Below the pieces are notes generated by a model. The model did not search any database, was not told the DNA's origin, and saw only the letters and a program-made list of their open reading frames with translations. DNA of 58,654 bases from UBA10677 sp045532295 (GTDB lineage: Bacteria > Bacillota > Clostridia > Christensenellales > Pumilibacteraceae): contig JAZSFP010000009.1 of NCBI GenBank assembly GCA_045532295.1, positions 1 through 58,654 of the forward strand, given 5' to 3'. A program made the translations under genes and the position numbers. Numbering within the stretch: position 1 is the stretch's first letter; each line of letters opens with the position of its first letter. Shown piece after piece: positions 44,608 through 54,194 of the stretch.

Positions 44608-44747
44608 CGTGGGTTGTAACGAAAAAACGATACCGTATGCAAAAATTCGTTACATTTTATGGAAAGAGTGCGGTAGTTTTTATATATACGGGTGCAAAAA
44701 AATTATGTGGAATTATGTAAAAAGTTTTAAATAGCGTAGTAATCTTC
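44608..44747. other. Gene-free gap before the MoxR operon
   Basis: It contains an 8-bp inverted repeat, GTAACGAA/TTCGTTAC, enclosing ACCGTATGC. No coding sequence seen. Confidence 0.45.
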
Positions 44748-44776
44748 TTGCTTTTTATCAAAAAAAGTGCTAAAAT
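44748..44776 (+). promoter_or_regulatory. Promoter of the MoxR-VWA operon
   Basis: TTGCTT, 17-bp spacer, TAAAAT. It lies where an upstream extension of the first reading frame would begin, which supports the internal GTG start at 44823. Confidence 0.7.
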
Positions 44777-44822
44777 AGTCTACGGCAAATTATTTATTAT
44801 ATTATTTAAAAGGAATAAGTTA

Positions 44823-46286
44823 GTGTCACCAACCTTTCAAAAAATTAAGTCGTACTATTTTATCAAGGCGGTAGCGAACGCTATTGCCATAGGTTTAGCG
44901 TTGACTTTTTTTGCCGTTGGCGGAACGCTTTTAACTCTTAAACTTTTAGCAATCAACATAGAATTTTGGTGGTATATAATTATCGGAGCGGTAGCGTTTA
45001 TTCCGTCGGCTCTGATAACTTTTTTCGTTTGCAAAAAATCGGATAGCGTTATAGCGAAAGCGCTTGACTCTACTTACTCACTTGACGAGCGCGTTCAAAC
45101 TATGGTTGAAAATAAGGACGAGAGCGGTGTGTTCGCCGTCCTTCAAAGAGAGGATACCGAAGACCACTTAGCCCTCGTTGAGCGTAGCGTATATAAACTG
45201 ACCAAGGGCAGTATAGTAACTATCGTAAGTTTTCTTCTTGCTTTCGTGCTATTCGTCGTTTCGATCTGTATTCCTGCCGTGAAAGACGACGATAACCCAG
45301 ACGAAGTTTTCTCCATTAAAGAGTGGCAAACGATTGCGCTTGAAAGCCTAATCTCGTACGTTGACGGCAGTAAAATGAGCGAAATGCCCCGAGAGGAAAT
45401 TGCGACTGACCTCCTTACTCTTAAAGAAAGTTTATACCGAATAGAAGAGGATGAAATAATAACGCTTGTCTCCGAGGAGGTGCTTGATATTGAAGTGCGC
45501 GCGTCCATAACGACGGCGGACGAGGCGATAGAGAACTACAACAGTTATAAAATTCTCTATAACGCAATAAGGACTTCTGAAGACGCCAACGTTAAGAATT
45601 TTGCTCGAGGTATGGCAACGCTTGATATGACAGACCGCTTTGAAATACTTCGTAGCGCGTTTACGAAGAGCGAAACGGAATACGAACAACTGAAAATGTC
45701 TTTGGTAAGTTACGCCGATACGATTAGAGTTTCGTTCACGACGACTGAAGTTCCCGCAACCGATACGCTCAGAGTTGCGATCGAAAACTATATAAACGAT
45801 ATCAAAGAATCGGCAAATAAAACGGGCGGAACTTACGCTCAACTTCAGCAAGACCTCGATGAAATCTTTATCGAGCATAACAGATTAATCAACGAGGCTT
45901 TAATGGAGCAAAAGGAAAATAGAACGATTGCAAACTACGCAATCAACGAATTAATCAGTATCTTCAATATTAAAAATCCCCCGTTGTTTGGCGGTAGCGA
46001 ACTTGCAGGAATTCCCGGGGAAGAAGAGGAAGAAGAAGTGAACACTCCGGGCGGACCTCCTGATCCCGACAATAACAAGTACGGTAGTGACGACTTGATC
46101 TACGATCCCGATATAGAAGGACAAAGAGAGTACGGCGAAATTCTTACCGATCAAACTTCGAAGAAAGACAGTACGGTAAGAGAGGAAGAAACGCCCCCCG
46201 AACTTGAAGATATAATTGACGATTACTTCAGCGCCCTTGCAGGCACGATGCCTATGCCGAGCGAACCAAATAACGAAAACGAATAA
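44823..46286 (+). CDS. DUF4175-like membrane protein of the MoxR operon
   Basis: A 487-residue protein starting at a GTG with AAAGGA upstream, about 47 bases after the promoter. Two membrane helices (about 15-40 and 48-70) are followed by a cytoplasmic segment that includes LDSTYSLDERVQTMVENKDE. A third helix (131-151) precedes a long helical soluble domain and an acidic, proline-rich C-terminus with EEEEEE near 390. The topology and the Leu-x-x-Arg region resemble DUF4175-type proteins that accompany MoxR ATPases, but I cannot confirm the family. It ends 2 bases before the MoxR gene, so translation is coupled. Confidence 0.75.
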   Translation: MSPTFQKIKSYYFIKAVANAIAIGLALTFFAVGGTLLTLKLLAINIEFWWYIIIGAVAFIPSALITFFVCKKSDSVIAKALDSTYSLDERVQTMVENKDESGVFAVLQREDTEDHLALVERSVYKLTKGSIVTIVSFLLAFVLFVVSICIPAVKDDDNPDEVFSIKEWQTIALESLISYVDGSKMSEMPREEIATDLLTLKESLYRIEEDEIITLVSEEVLDIEVRASITTADEAIENYNSYKILYNAIRTSEDANVKNFARGMATLDMTDRFEILRSAFTKSETEYEQLKMSLVSYADTIRVSFTTTEVPATDTLRVAIENYINDIKESANKTGGTYAQLQQDLDEIFIEHNRLINEALMEQKENRTIANYAINELISIFNIKNPPLFGGSELAGIPGEEEEEEVNTPGGPPDPDNNKYGSDDLIYDPDIEGQREYGEILTDQTSKKDSTVREEETPPELEDIIDDYFSALAGTMPMPSEPNNENE

Positions 46287-46288
46287 GG

Positions 46289-47278
46289 ATGGATATAAAA
46301 GTGGAACAGGTAAAGAAATTTAGCGAATACGTAGTAAAGATGAAAGAAGAACTCGCAAAAGACGTCGTAGGACAAGACGACATCATCGAGCATCTTTTGA
46401 TTGCCATCGTATCTGGCGGTAACGTGCTTTTAGAAGGCGTGCCCGGCGTAGGTAAAACCCGTATGGTCCGCTCTCTTGGTAGAGTGCTTGACCTTCCTTT
46501 CTCGCGCATACAGTTTACGCCTGACCTTATGCCTTCCGACGTAACGGGCGCAAACGTTATCGAAAAGGACGAAAACGGCAAGTTAAATACCGTTTTCCAA
46601 CGCGGACCTATCTTTGCAAACCTCATTCTTGCCGACGAGATTAACCGCGCAACGCCCAAAACTCAGTCCGCAATGCTTGAGGTAATGCAAGAGCATAAAG
46701 TAACGGTTGGTAACCAAACCTATAAAATGGACGAGCCTTTCTTCGTGCTTGCAACGGAAAACCCCATTGAGCAGGACGGTACTTATCCCCTTCCCGAAGC
46801 GCAAATGGACCGTTTTATCTTCAAACTTATCGTTAAGTTCCCCGACGCGAACGAACTTACCGATATCGTAAAGATGACGCAAAAAACGATGAACGAAGTA
46901 GCAGAACCCGTTATGAGTGGTGAGCAAATTATGGAAATGCGCGCTCTTGCAAGCGAAGTTCCCGTAGCCGACGACGTTCTTCGCTACGCAATTGATATCG
47001 TAACGAATACCCACCCCGAACTTAACGGCTCGAGTAGTGTTGCTAAAAAATACATCAAGTACGGCGCGTCGCCCCGTGCGGCGCAAGCGCTTATATCCTG
47101 CGCCAAGGTTCGCGCGCTTATGGACGGAAGATACAACGTATCCTACGCTGATATCGTTGCGCTCGCGTACCCCGTACTTCGCCATAGAATAAAAATCAAC
47201 TATAACGCAATCAACGACAAACTCGGAGTAGACGAAGTAATCGACCTCGTTATCAACGAAACCAAAAGACGCAGTTAA
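46289..47278 (+). CDS. MoxR-family AAA+ ATPase
   Basis: A 329-residue chaperone-like ATPase. Walker A is GVPGVGKT (50-57), Walker B ILADEI (113-118), with sensor 1 FVLATENPIEQDGTYPLPEAQMDRF and a C-terminal lid domain (RAAQALISCAKVRALMDGR). It probably acts with the VWA proteins downstream to remodel or activate envelope or metal-dependent targets. Two starts are possible: the ATG at 46289, which overlaps the AAGG site, and a GTG at 46301 with a better-spaced AAGGA. The latter would shorten it by four residues. Operon order MoxR-DUF58-VWA-VWA is the common one. Confidence 0.95.
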   Translation: MDIKVEQVKKFSEYVVKMKEELAKDVVGQDDIIEHLLIAIVSGGNVLLEGVPGVGKTRMVRSLGRVLDLPFSRIQFTPDLMPSDVTGANVIEKDENGKLNTVFQRGPIFANLILADEINRATPKTQSAMLEVMQEHKVTVGNQTYKMDEPFFVLATENPIEQDGTYPLPEAQMDRFIFKLIVKFPDANELTDIVKMTQKTMNEVAEPVMSGEQIMEMRALASEVPVADDVLRYAIDIVTNTHPELNGSSSVAKKYIKYGASPRAAQALISCAKVRALMDGRYNVSYADIVALAYPVLRHRIKINYNAINDKLGVDEVIDLVINETKRRS

Positions 47279-47280
47279 TT

Positions 47281-48165
47281 ATGGCAAAGTTCGTAGTGAG
47301 CGAAGCGTTTTTGCAACAACTTGAAAGTTTGCAAATGCTCGTAAAAAACAATATTGCAGGACTGTTTGGAGGTAACCACAAGAGTAAAACATTTGGTTCG
47401 AGTTGCGAATTTGCCGATTATCGCGATTATCAGCCGGGCGACGACGTTGCGAAAATCGACTGGCGAGCGTACGCAAGATTTGATAAACTCTACCAAAAAC
47501 TCTACCTTGACGAACGCCAAATGCATACGCGTATTTATATTGACGCAAGTAGGTCTATGGACCACGGCGACGGCAAAAAAGCGGAGCAAGCCCTAAAAGT
47601 AGCCGCAGCGATTGCATACCTTTCCATTTGTGAAATGGACAAAGTATCAATTTACGCAGTACGCGATAACGTCATCTACGACGTAATTCTCGGGGTGAGA
47701 GGAAAGGACTCGTTCATAGCCTCTATCGGCGCGCTTAACACGATTGAGTTTAACGGCGACGTGGCGTTCTCAAGCGCAATTCTACCTTCAAAAGTTGGTA
47801 TGGGCGACGGAATGAGCGTTATTATATCCGACTTTTTAACGGACAACGATTACGAGCAGGCAATACATTATTTGCTTGACAAAAAGCGCGACGTAACCTG
47901 CGTTCAAATTCTCTCAAGAGAGGAAATTAACCCCCAAGCGCGTGGGAAAATGCACTTTTTCGACTCCGAAGACGGACAAAAAGAGTACCGCAAGCATATC
48001 GACAAGGAAATTATCGAGGCTTATAGAGCGGCGCTTGACTACGTAACTGGCAGAGTGAGAAATATTTGCGTTAGTAGAGGCGCTCAGTACGTTCTTGCAG
48101 AGGCTGACGAAAGCCTTGGACAAATATTATTTGGAAAATTATCAGATTTAGGAGTGATTAAATAG
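47281..48165 (+). CDS. DUF58 domain protein
   Basis: A 294-residue soluble protein. The DUF58 signature GSSCEFADYRDYQPGDDVAKIDWRAYAR lies near residues 39-66. A VWA-like metal site follows (TRIYIDASRSM), with MSVIISDFLTD later. It contains no membrane helices. DUF58 proteins accompany MoxR ATPases and are presumed adaptors between the ATPase and the membrane VWA proteins. The gene starts 2 bases after the MoxR stop and overlaps the next gene by one base (TAGTG). Confidence 0.93.
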   Translation: MAKFVVSEAFLQQLESLQMLVKNNIAGLFGGNHKSKTFGSSCEFADYRDYQPGDDVAKIDWRAYARFDKLYQKLYLDERQMHTRIYIDASRSMDHGDGKKAEQALKVAAAIAYLSICEMDKVSIYAVRDNVIYDVILGVRGKDSFIASIGALNTIEFNGDVAFSSAILPSKVGMGDGMSVIISDFLTDNDYEQAIHYLLDKKRDVTCVQILSREEINPQARGKMHFFDSEDGQKEYRKHIDKEIIEAYRAALDYVTGRVRNICVSRGAQYVLAEADESLGQILFGKLSDLGVIK

Positions 48166-50015
48166 TGACCTTTCTTTATCCGTTAGGTTTGTTGGGGCTT
48201 ATCGGCGTACCGATACTCATCATCATCTACATCATAAAAAATAAATATATGGAGCAGACGATTGCCTCGACTTACGTTTGGACGGTGAGCGAGAGGTTCT
48301 TAAAGCGAAAACGCCCTATCTCCGTGATAGCGGGCATCATTTCGCTTATCCTTCAAATCTTAGCGGTTATCTTCATATCCTTCTCGGTAGCGCACCCCGT
48401 AATTCTTTACCCCGGACAAGCGTACGACTACTATCTAATCGTGGACGCGTCGGGTTCGATGATGTTTAAGACGGAAGAGAGTAGCCGTTTTGAAGAGGCT
48501 AAAGCGTACGCGGAAGAAATCGTACTGTCTGCATCCGACGGTAGTAGTTATACGATTGCTTTTGCAACCGACTCTGTAACGGTTTTCGATAAGACCACCG
48601 ATAAAGAAAAAGCGATTGAAAATATCCGTGGATTAAGCACCAGCGCAGTAACGCTCAACAAAGTGGAAACGCTCAATAAGGCGCAAGAAATCTTTAGCGA
48701 AAATCCTTCTGCTAATATCTACTTTTTAACTGACGAGGAGTACTCCTCAAATAATGTTAAAGTAGTGGATTTTTCGGGCGAAGAAGTAAACCACTCCTTG
48801 CACGATTTAACCTTTAGCGAAATTGATAACGGTTATAACTTAAGCGGACAAATCTCTACGAACGATTTAGCGGAAATTACGCTTACGCTCGATATATTCG
48901 TAAACGATTCTACGACCGCAAATAAAACTGCTGAAATTACCTTAACGGAGGGTAACGCCCCCTTCAGTTTTGATTTTTCGGGCGAACTTTTTACCAAGAT
49001 AAAAGCGGTAATAAGAGAGGAAGATTCGCTCAAAAACGACAACGAATTCGTTCTTTATAATATCCAAAAATCCAACGAATACAAAACTATCGTGGTCAGC
49101 GAAAAACCCTTCTTCGTTCAGTCTTTTATTGAAATCGTAAACGGCCAAGTAACGACCGTTAAACCCTCTGAATACGAAACGAACTTAGAGTATCAAAAGG
49201 GCTACGAACTGTACGTGTTCGACGGCTATTCTCCCGCGGGAATGCCTACTGACGGCGCAGTATGGTTTTTCAATATTTCTACCGACGTGCCTAATTCCGG
49301 GTTCTCCGTGCAAAGCACAGAAACTTTCTTAACTCACGACTATCTTACGCTTACTGACAGTACGGAAACGGTAGTGGAAACGCTCACTAAAAATATCTCC
49401 GGTTCAGAGCAAATCGCAATATCAAAATTCTACAAGTACGGCAGAAGTAGACTTTTCACTACGCTTTACACCTGCAAAGGTATACCCGTAATATTTACCG
49501 GCGTTAACGCTTACGGCTATCGCCAAGTAGTGTTCGCGTTCGATCTCCACGATACCAACTTCCCCGTGCTTTACGACTTCCCCGTGCTTATGAACAATTT
49601 GTGGTCGTATTCCTTCCCCGAAGTAGTGGAAAAAGTAGTGTACGACGCAGGCGAAGAAGTAACTGTAAACGCAATTCCCAACGTGTCCTCTATTAAAGTA
49701 GTAGCGCCATCGGGCAGTTCTTCGTACTTAGAAATGAAAAACGGCGCAAGCATTTTCGTTCCTGAAGAAGTGGGCGTTTATACCATAATTATGACGGGCG
49801 AAAAAGTCTCTAAAACTTATCAAGTGTATTCGGCGTTACCCTCAAGCGAGAGAACTCTCGATGTCGAGGATAACGGTTTTAACATAGACGGCGAAAAAGA
49901 GCCGAGCGCGCTGAGCGGTATAGAAGATATACTGTACGTAGCGTTCATCGTGTTAGCCGTACTGACCACAGCAGATTGGATGGTGTATTGTTATGATAAA
50001 TATCAACTTCGATAA
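48165..50015 (+). CDS. BatA-type membrane protein with VWA domain
   Basis: A 616-residue protein with a GTG start (GGAG 10 bases upstream). It has a BatA-like N-terminal region (LYPLGLLGLIGVPILIIIYI), a second helix near 57-77, then a VWA domain with intact metal site DASGSM and a long beta-rich extracellular part. A C-terminal helix (IEDILYVAFIVLAVLTTADWMVY) closes it. The family is linked to MoxR operons and thought to bind partner proteins through the metal-ion-dependent adhesion site. It overlaps the next gene by 23 bases. Confidence 0.9.
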   Translation: MTFLYPLGLLGLIGVPILIIIYIIKNKYMEQTIASTYVWTVSERFLKRKRPISVIAGIISLILQILAVIFISFSVAHPVILYPGQAYDYYLIVDASGSMMFKTEESSRFEEAKAYAEEIVLSASDGSSYTIAFATDSVTVFDKTTDKEKAIENIRGLSTSAVTLNKVETLNKAQEIFSENPSANIYFLTDEEYSSNNVKVVDFSGEEVNHSLHDLTFSEIDNGYNLSGQISTNDLAEITLTLDIFVNDSTTANKTAEITLTEGNAPFSFDFSGELFTKIKAVIREEDSLKNDNEFVLYNIQKSNEYKTIVVSEKPFFVQSFIEIVNGQVTTVKPSEYETNLEYQKGYELYVFDGYSPAGMPTDGAVWFFNISTDVPNSGFSVQSTETFLTHDYLTLTDSTETVVETLTKNISGSEQIAISKFYKYGRSRLFTTLYTCKGIPVIFTGVNAYGYRQVVFAFDLHDTNFPVLYDFPVLMNNLWSYSFPEVVEKVVYDAGEEVTVNAIPNVSSIKVVAPSGSSSYLEMKNGASIFVPEEVGVYTIIMTGEKVSKTYQVYSALPSSERTLDVEDNGFNIDGEKEPSALSGIEDILYVAFIVLAVLTTADWMVYCYDKYQLR

Positions 50016-52668
50016 TCCGTGGTTGTTGCTCGTGGCAGTACCGCTGTTAGCGCTCGTAATAGTGCCTATCACGATTGCCATCAACCGCGACAACCGAAAT
50101 AAAAGCGTAATTGCTTCAACGATAATCCATATCGTCATCGTGATTTTCATCACGCTCTCACTTTCAGGCGCGTCGGTAAAACTCGTAATGACGGGAACGG
50201 AAGTGTTCGTCGTAGCAGACGTATCCTATTCGTCAAACGCAAACCTTGATAAAGTAGACGACTATATCGAAACGGTTCAAAAAGAACTTCCCCAAAACGC
50301 TCGTCTTGGCGTAGTAACCTTTGGCACGAACTACGAACTCTTAACCCCCCTCGGTCACGGAGTAAAGTCGGTAAAGAACTCCACCGTTGATAATTCTACG
50401 ACGGATATCGTGTCTGCGCTCGAGTACGCGGGAACGCTGTATAGCGAAGGCGCGATAAAAAAACTCGTGCTTATAACCGACGGCAAGCAAACGGGCGGAG
50501 AAGAGGGCAGTCTTGCTACCGTTATCAAAAACCTCTACGCAAAGAATATCCAAATTGACGTAATGTATCTTGATAATAACGCCTCTAAGGATAATAAAGA
50601 AGTCCAAATCTCTGACGTCGACTTCTTAAAATCCACGTTTATGAATAACGAAACGGAGGCAAGCGTTCTCGTTCAATCAAGTTATGAAACGCGCGCGGTT
50701 ATTCATCTTAAAAATAGCGCGGGTGAAGTGGTTGCAAGCCAGTCCCCGTTGCTCACCGAGGGCTATAATATCGTAAACTTTACCCTCGATACTACGCAAG
50801 CAGGCGACTTTGACTACACCTTAGAAATTCAATCCCAGGGCGAAGACCTTTCAAGCGTAAATAACGCCTACGCGTTCCGCCAAAGTATCCACGAAAAAAT
50901 GCGAGTTTTGGCGCTAACGAACGAATCGGCGGATTTAACTGCAATCACGAACCGTTACGGCGAGAGCGTAGACCTCGACGCGCGTAGAATTACCCAAGGT
51001 AAACCCACTGCGCCTTGCTCGACCGAAGAACTTTGCGAGTACGACGAAATCATATTATCAAACATTGACGTAACCACTATCCAAAACTATTCGGCGTTCG
51101 TTGAAAGCCTCGATATAGTGGTGTCGCAGTACGGCAAAAGACTTATTACTTACGGCAATCTATATATCCAAGATAAAGCCTCAGGCGAACTTGACGGGCT
51201 TAGCGGACTACTTCCCGTAATTTACGGAAATAATACCTCCGACCCCAAACTTTTCGCAATCGTAATCGACGTTTCGAGAAGTATGCACCAAGCGTCCAGA
51301 CTGTTTATGGCTAAATCCGCCGCAAAACAGATTATGGGACTTATGGGCGAACAGGACGAAATATGCCTCGTATCCTTCTCAGCGTCCGCAAAGGTAAAAT
51401 TGTATCCTACCGACGTAAAAACGGACAAAAAACGCACCGAAATTGAAAACCTAATCGACTCGCTCGAGCCGTATCAAGGCACTTATTTTGGCGACGCGTT
51501 TAACGAGACTTATAATATAATAAAGGACTATAACCACAAGTATAGCGAAATCCAAGTAATGCTCATAAGCGACGGACTTGATTATAGTGGAGAAGTGGAG
51601 TTCAACGAACTCACTATTGCAAAGAACCTCTACGATATCTACGACGCGCCCACGAGCGTAATCAATACGGGTTGCGAGGACGGAGAAAGAGACCTTAAAA
51701 AGATAGTAGCAACGAGCAAAGGCGTGGGAAAATATTACTACGTTCAAACGATGGCTGACGTTGATACTATCATCTCTGCTGACGTTGCCAAAGACTTTGC
51801 GGACGCAATCGTAAAAACCGCAAGCCCCGTTTATATTAAAAGACAAAACGATATAGCGCTTGACGGAATTACTGCGCTTGGTAGCGTTGGAGGCTACGTA
51901 AATAGCAAAGCAAAACCCAGCGCGACCGTCGTATTAGGGGTCGATTATCACAAGAGCGAAGAAGTCGTAACTGAAGCGCCGTTGTACGCGTATCGCGCAT
52001 ACGGTAGCGGAAAAGTTTGCACTTTTACTTCCTACTTAACGGGTTCAGAGGTAAATAACTTTATCGCAAACGGAGGAAACGAATTCTTTAACAACGTCGT
52101 GCTGAATAATAGCCCTGAAGAAAAAATTGACCGTCCCTACGATCTCTTCGTTAACCACGACGGAGCAAACCTCGTAGTTGAGTGTAAGCCAGCAGTGTTC
52201 GTCCCCGGCGGAACGATTACGGCGTCCGTCGTAACCCCCTCGGGCGAAACGGTCGAGAAAAATCTTCTCTTTGACGCAACGGCGTATAAAGGCGTAATAG
52301 AATGTACCGAGCCGGGCAACTACGATATAACCTTAACTTACGCATACGGCGGAGTAGAAAAAGTAACAACCACGAGATACCACCACGCGTATTCGCCAGA
52401 GTACGACAGTTTTACCGAGTTTGACGTAAGCGGACTTTACGCAGCGGTAAGGAATATGGGACAAGTAACGGAGAACGGCACCGTTGATTTAACTACTGAC
52501 GAGCGCCAAATCGAAAGTTATACGCTTAACCTCGTAATGCCCCTTATGATAATTTCCGTAGTGCTGTTCGTCGTAGACGTAGCGATTAGAAAACTCAAGT
52601 GGGAAGATATCTTAACTCTTTTTTCAAAGAAAGCAAGAAAATCCGACGGTAAAGGAGGAAGACGATAA
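49993..52668 (+). CDS. Double-VWA membrane protein with amidotransferase-like region
   Basis: An 891-residue protein. Two N-terminal helices (about 9-29 and 38-60) are followed by a first VWA domain starting FVVADVSYSSN, a beta-sandwich and a region near 300-400 that resembles a class I amidotransferase fold (MRVLALTNE, then ILSNIDVTT). A second VWA domain follows (AIVIDVSRSMHQASR, then VMLISDGLDYSG), then an Ig-like part and a C-terminal helix (LVMPLMIISVVLFVVDVAIR). Both metal sites keep the DxSxS pattern. It overlaps the upstream VWA gene by 23 bases and the next gene by one base (TAATG). Confidence 0.9.
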   Translation: MININFDNPWLLLVAVPLLALVIVPITIAINRDNRNKSVIASTIIHIVIVIFITLSLSGASVKLVMTGTEVFVVADVSYSSNANLDKVDDYIETVQKELPQNARLGVVTFGTNYELLTPLGHGVKSVKNSTVDNSTTDIVSALEYAGTLYSEGAIKKLVLITDGKQTGGEEGSLATVIKNLYAKNIQIDVMYLDNNASKDNKEVQISDVDFLKSTFMNNETEASVLVQSSYETRAVIHLKNSAGEVVASQSPLLTEGYNIVNFTLDTTQAGDFDYTLEIQSQGEDLSSVNNAYAFRQSIHEKMRVLALTNESADLTAITNRYGESVDLDARRITQGKPTAPCSTEELCEYDEIILSNIDVTTIQNYSAFVESLDIVVSQYGKRLITYGNLYIQDKASGELDGLSGLLPVIYGNNTSDPKLFAIVIDVSRSMHQASRLFMAKSAAKQIMGLMGEQDEICLVSFSASAKVKLYPTDVKTDKKRTEIENLIDSLEPYQGTYFGDAFNETYNIIKDYNHKYSEIQVMLISDGLDYSGEVEFNELTIAKNLYDIYDAPTSVINTGCEDGERDLKKIVATSKGVGKYYYVQTMADVDTIISADVAKDFADAIVKTASPVYIKRQNDIALDGITALGSVGGYVNSKAKPSATVVLGVDYHKSEEVVTEAPLYAYRAYGSGKVCTFTSYLTGSEVNNFIANGGNEFFNNVVLNNSPEEKIDRPYDLFVNHDGANLVVECKPAVFVPGGTITASVVTPSGETVEKNLLFDATAYKGVIECTEPGNYDITLTYAYGGVEKVTTTRYHHAYSPEYDSFTEFDVSGLYAAVRNMGQVTENGTVDLTTDERQIESYTLNLVMPLMIISVVLFVVDVAIRKLKWEDILTLFSKKARKSDGKGGRR

Positions 52669-54050
52669 TGAAAAAACTTCTATCCTTATTATTAGCGTTA
52701 ACGATGTTCGCGTTTGCGCTTGCCTGCTCGTATAACCCCGGTCAAAACCTCGGTAACGGCGAGGGCGGAGGTGGAGACGAGGGAACGACAAAAGAGTTTA
52801 CCGTTTCTGCGCTTCTTGATGGCGTAAAGTTCACAAATACGAGCGGAATGAAAGCCGTTTGGAAGAAAATGGACACCCAAGAAGTGTTCGAGGCGGAGTT
52901 TGGCGAGGACGGAGTAGCAAGAATTACCGGTCTTAACGGTAACTACAAAGTAACTCTTCAAAATATTCCCGACGGATATAGTTATAACCCTAACGACAAA
53001 TCGCAAATTGCAACTAATAGGGCAACCAACGTAAACGTTAAAATTTATCCCCTCCAACACTATACCGGCGACGGTAGTGATATCTATGCGAATATCATAG
53101 AGGCGAAGGATGAGGGTGCGTATAGAGTAACGCTTACTCAGCCAAAAACCTACAACAGCAAGAAAGGCGACTATGAAGGCGTAGTGTTCTTCCAGTTCCG
53201 CCCCGAAGTAGAGGGCAAGTATAGAATAGAGAGTTGGATGGATACCACTTTCAATGAAGTCAACCCCTTCGTAGACGTATATTTTGGTTCGTTCGCGTAT
53301 AAAGCGTTTGAGAAAACGCAGGACGACGGAGGCGAAGAGAGTACCTATACTAAAAACTTCCTTTTCGAGCGTTTCGTATATCCCGACGAAATCGGCAACG
53401 TCTTTGCTTTTGGTATCCACGCAACGCATAAAACGGGACTGTTCCCAGTGACCGTAGATATCCATATCTACCGCTACGACGAGCATAACCGAGACCTCAA
53501 TAATATACCCGATAAAGTACCCGAGCATAATTTTGCCGAGGCAGGTACTGAGTGGACTAACCAACTTTCAGGAACTTGGACTTGGGCAGAGGGCGACGAA
53601 ACTATCGTCGACGCTGATAACTTCGTAAAGGGCGAACACGGATTTTACTATCTTAAAAATCCAGACGGTACGGCGTCCGACACAATCTTAATGGCAATGA
53701 TATCGAAGTCAATAGCATTTAAAACTTATAGTGACGGAAGTATTCTAAAGCGTCCTTTTAACGATTATTTAGGCTCGCCTATATCATTTTATGGATTTTC
53801 TATCGGAAATGGACCCGTAAATCCCTTGCAAAATATACTCGATATGTGCTATAATAACTTTATGGGAATATACGCAGCCAACGCAAGAGACGGCGTTTAT
53901 CCCGTAACGGACGAACTCAAAGAACTATTCAATGCGTTCGCAATCGGTCAGCGTTATTTTGCCGACGGTCAAGGATTCTACGAGACCGAACACGGTATAA
54001 TGTCAACCGAGACTGATCAGTGGTTATTCGCGTGCGGTTATTACGCGTAA
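52668..54050 (+). CDS. Terminal lipoprotein of the MoxR operon
   Basis: A 460-residue lipoprotein (lipobox ALAC, Cys20), with AAAGGAGG at a 9-base spacing. After a Gly-rich linker it has a SpaA/prealbumin-like module (about 44-112, with VARITGLNGNYKVTLQNIPDGY) and a pre-peptidase-like beta domain (about 130-275). A C-terminal domain (about 318-460) opens VKGEHGFYYLKNPDG and closes ELKELFNAFAIGQRYF, then WLFACGYYA. That C-terminal domain reappears inside the 942-residue TlpA-like lipoprotein (GEDGYYHVKDENG, then ELKNALQDFAIEYATRY and WLEFCGYF). It may be the exported substrate or partner of the VWA proteins. Confidence 0.88.
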   Translation: MKKLLSLLLALTMFAFALACSYNPGQNLGNGEGGGGDEGTTKEFTVSALLDGVKFTNTSGMKAVWKKMDTQEVFEAEFGEDGVARITGLNGNYKVTLQNIPDGYSYNPNDKSQIATNRATNVNVKIYPLQHYTGDGSDIYANIIEAKDEGAYRVTLTQPKTYNSKKGDYEGVVFFQFRPEVEGKYRIESWMDTTFNEVNPFVDVYFGSFAYKAFEKTQDDGGEESTYTKNFLFERFVYPDEIGNVFAFGIHATHKTGLFPVTVDIHIYRYDEHNRDLNNIPDKVPEHNFAEAGTEWTNQLSGTWTWAEGDETIVDADNFVKGEHGFYYLKNPDGTASDTILMAMISKSIAFKTYSDGSILKRPFNDYLGSPISFYGFSIGNGPVNPLQNILDMCYNNFMGIYAANARDGVYPVTDELKELFNAFAIGQRYFADGQGFYETEHGIMSTETDQWLFACGYYA

Positions 54051-54063
54051 CCTTAAATAAAAA

Positions 54064-54113
54064 AACACGCTACTCCTTGTAAAGATTTTTACACAGGAGT
54101 AAATGTGCTTTAA
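54064..54113. terminator. Bidirectional terminator-like hairpin
   Basis: ACTCCTTGTAAA pairs with TTTACACAGGAGT with one bulge; outer CAC/GTG bases extend it. The plus-strand tail is only moderately T-rich, while the minus strand ends in TTTTTT. Confidence 0.55.
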
Positions 54114-54118
54114 TCACC

Positions 54119-54150
54119 TTTGTCGAAAAAGAGCGAAAAGCCTCGACAAA
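54119..54150. promoter_or_regulatory. Inverted repeat upstream of the 752-aa lipoprotein gene
   Basis: TTTGTCGA (54119-54126) and TCGACAAA (54143-54150) are exact reverse complements 24 bp apart. A TATAAT box follows near 54171 without a matching -35, so an activator or repressor site is possible. Confidence 0.45.
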
Positions 54151-54194
54151 TCCAAAACAAGTCAATATTTTATAATGCAAAAGGAGGCATTATT

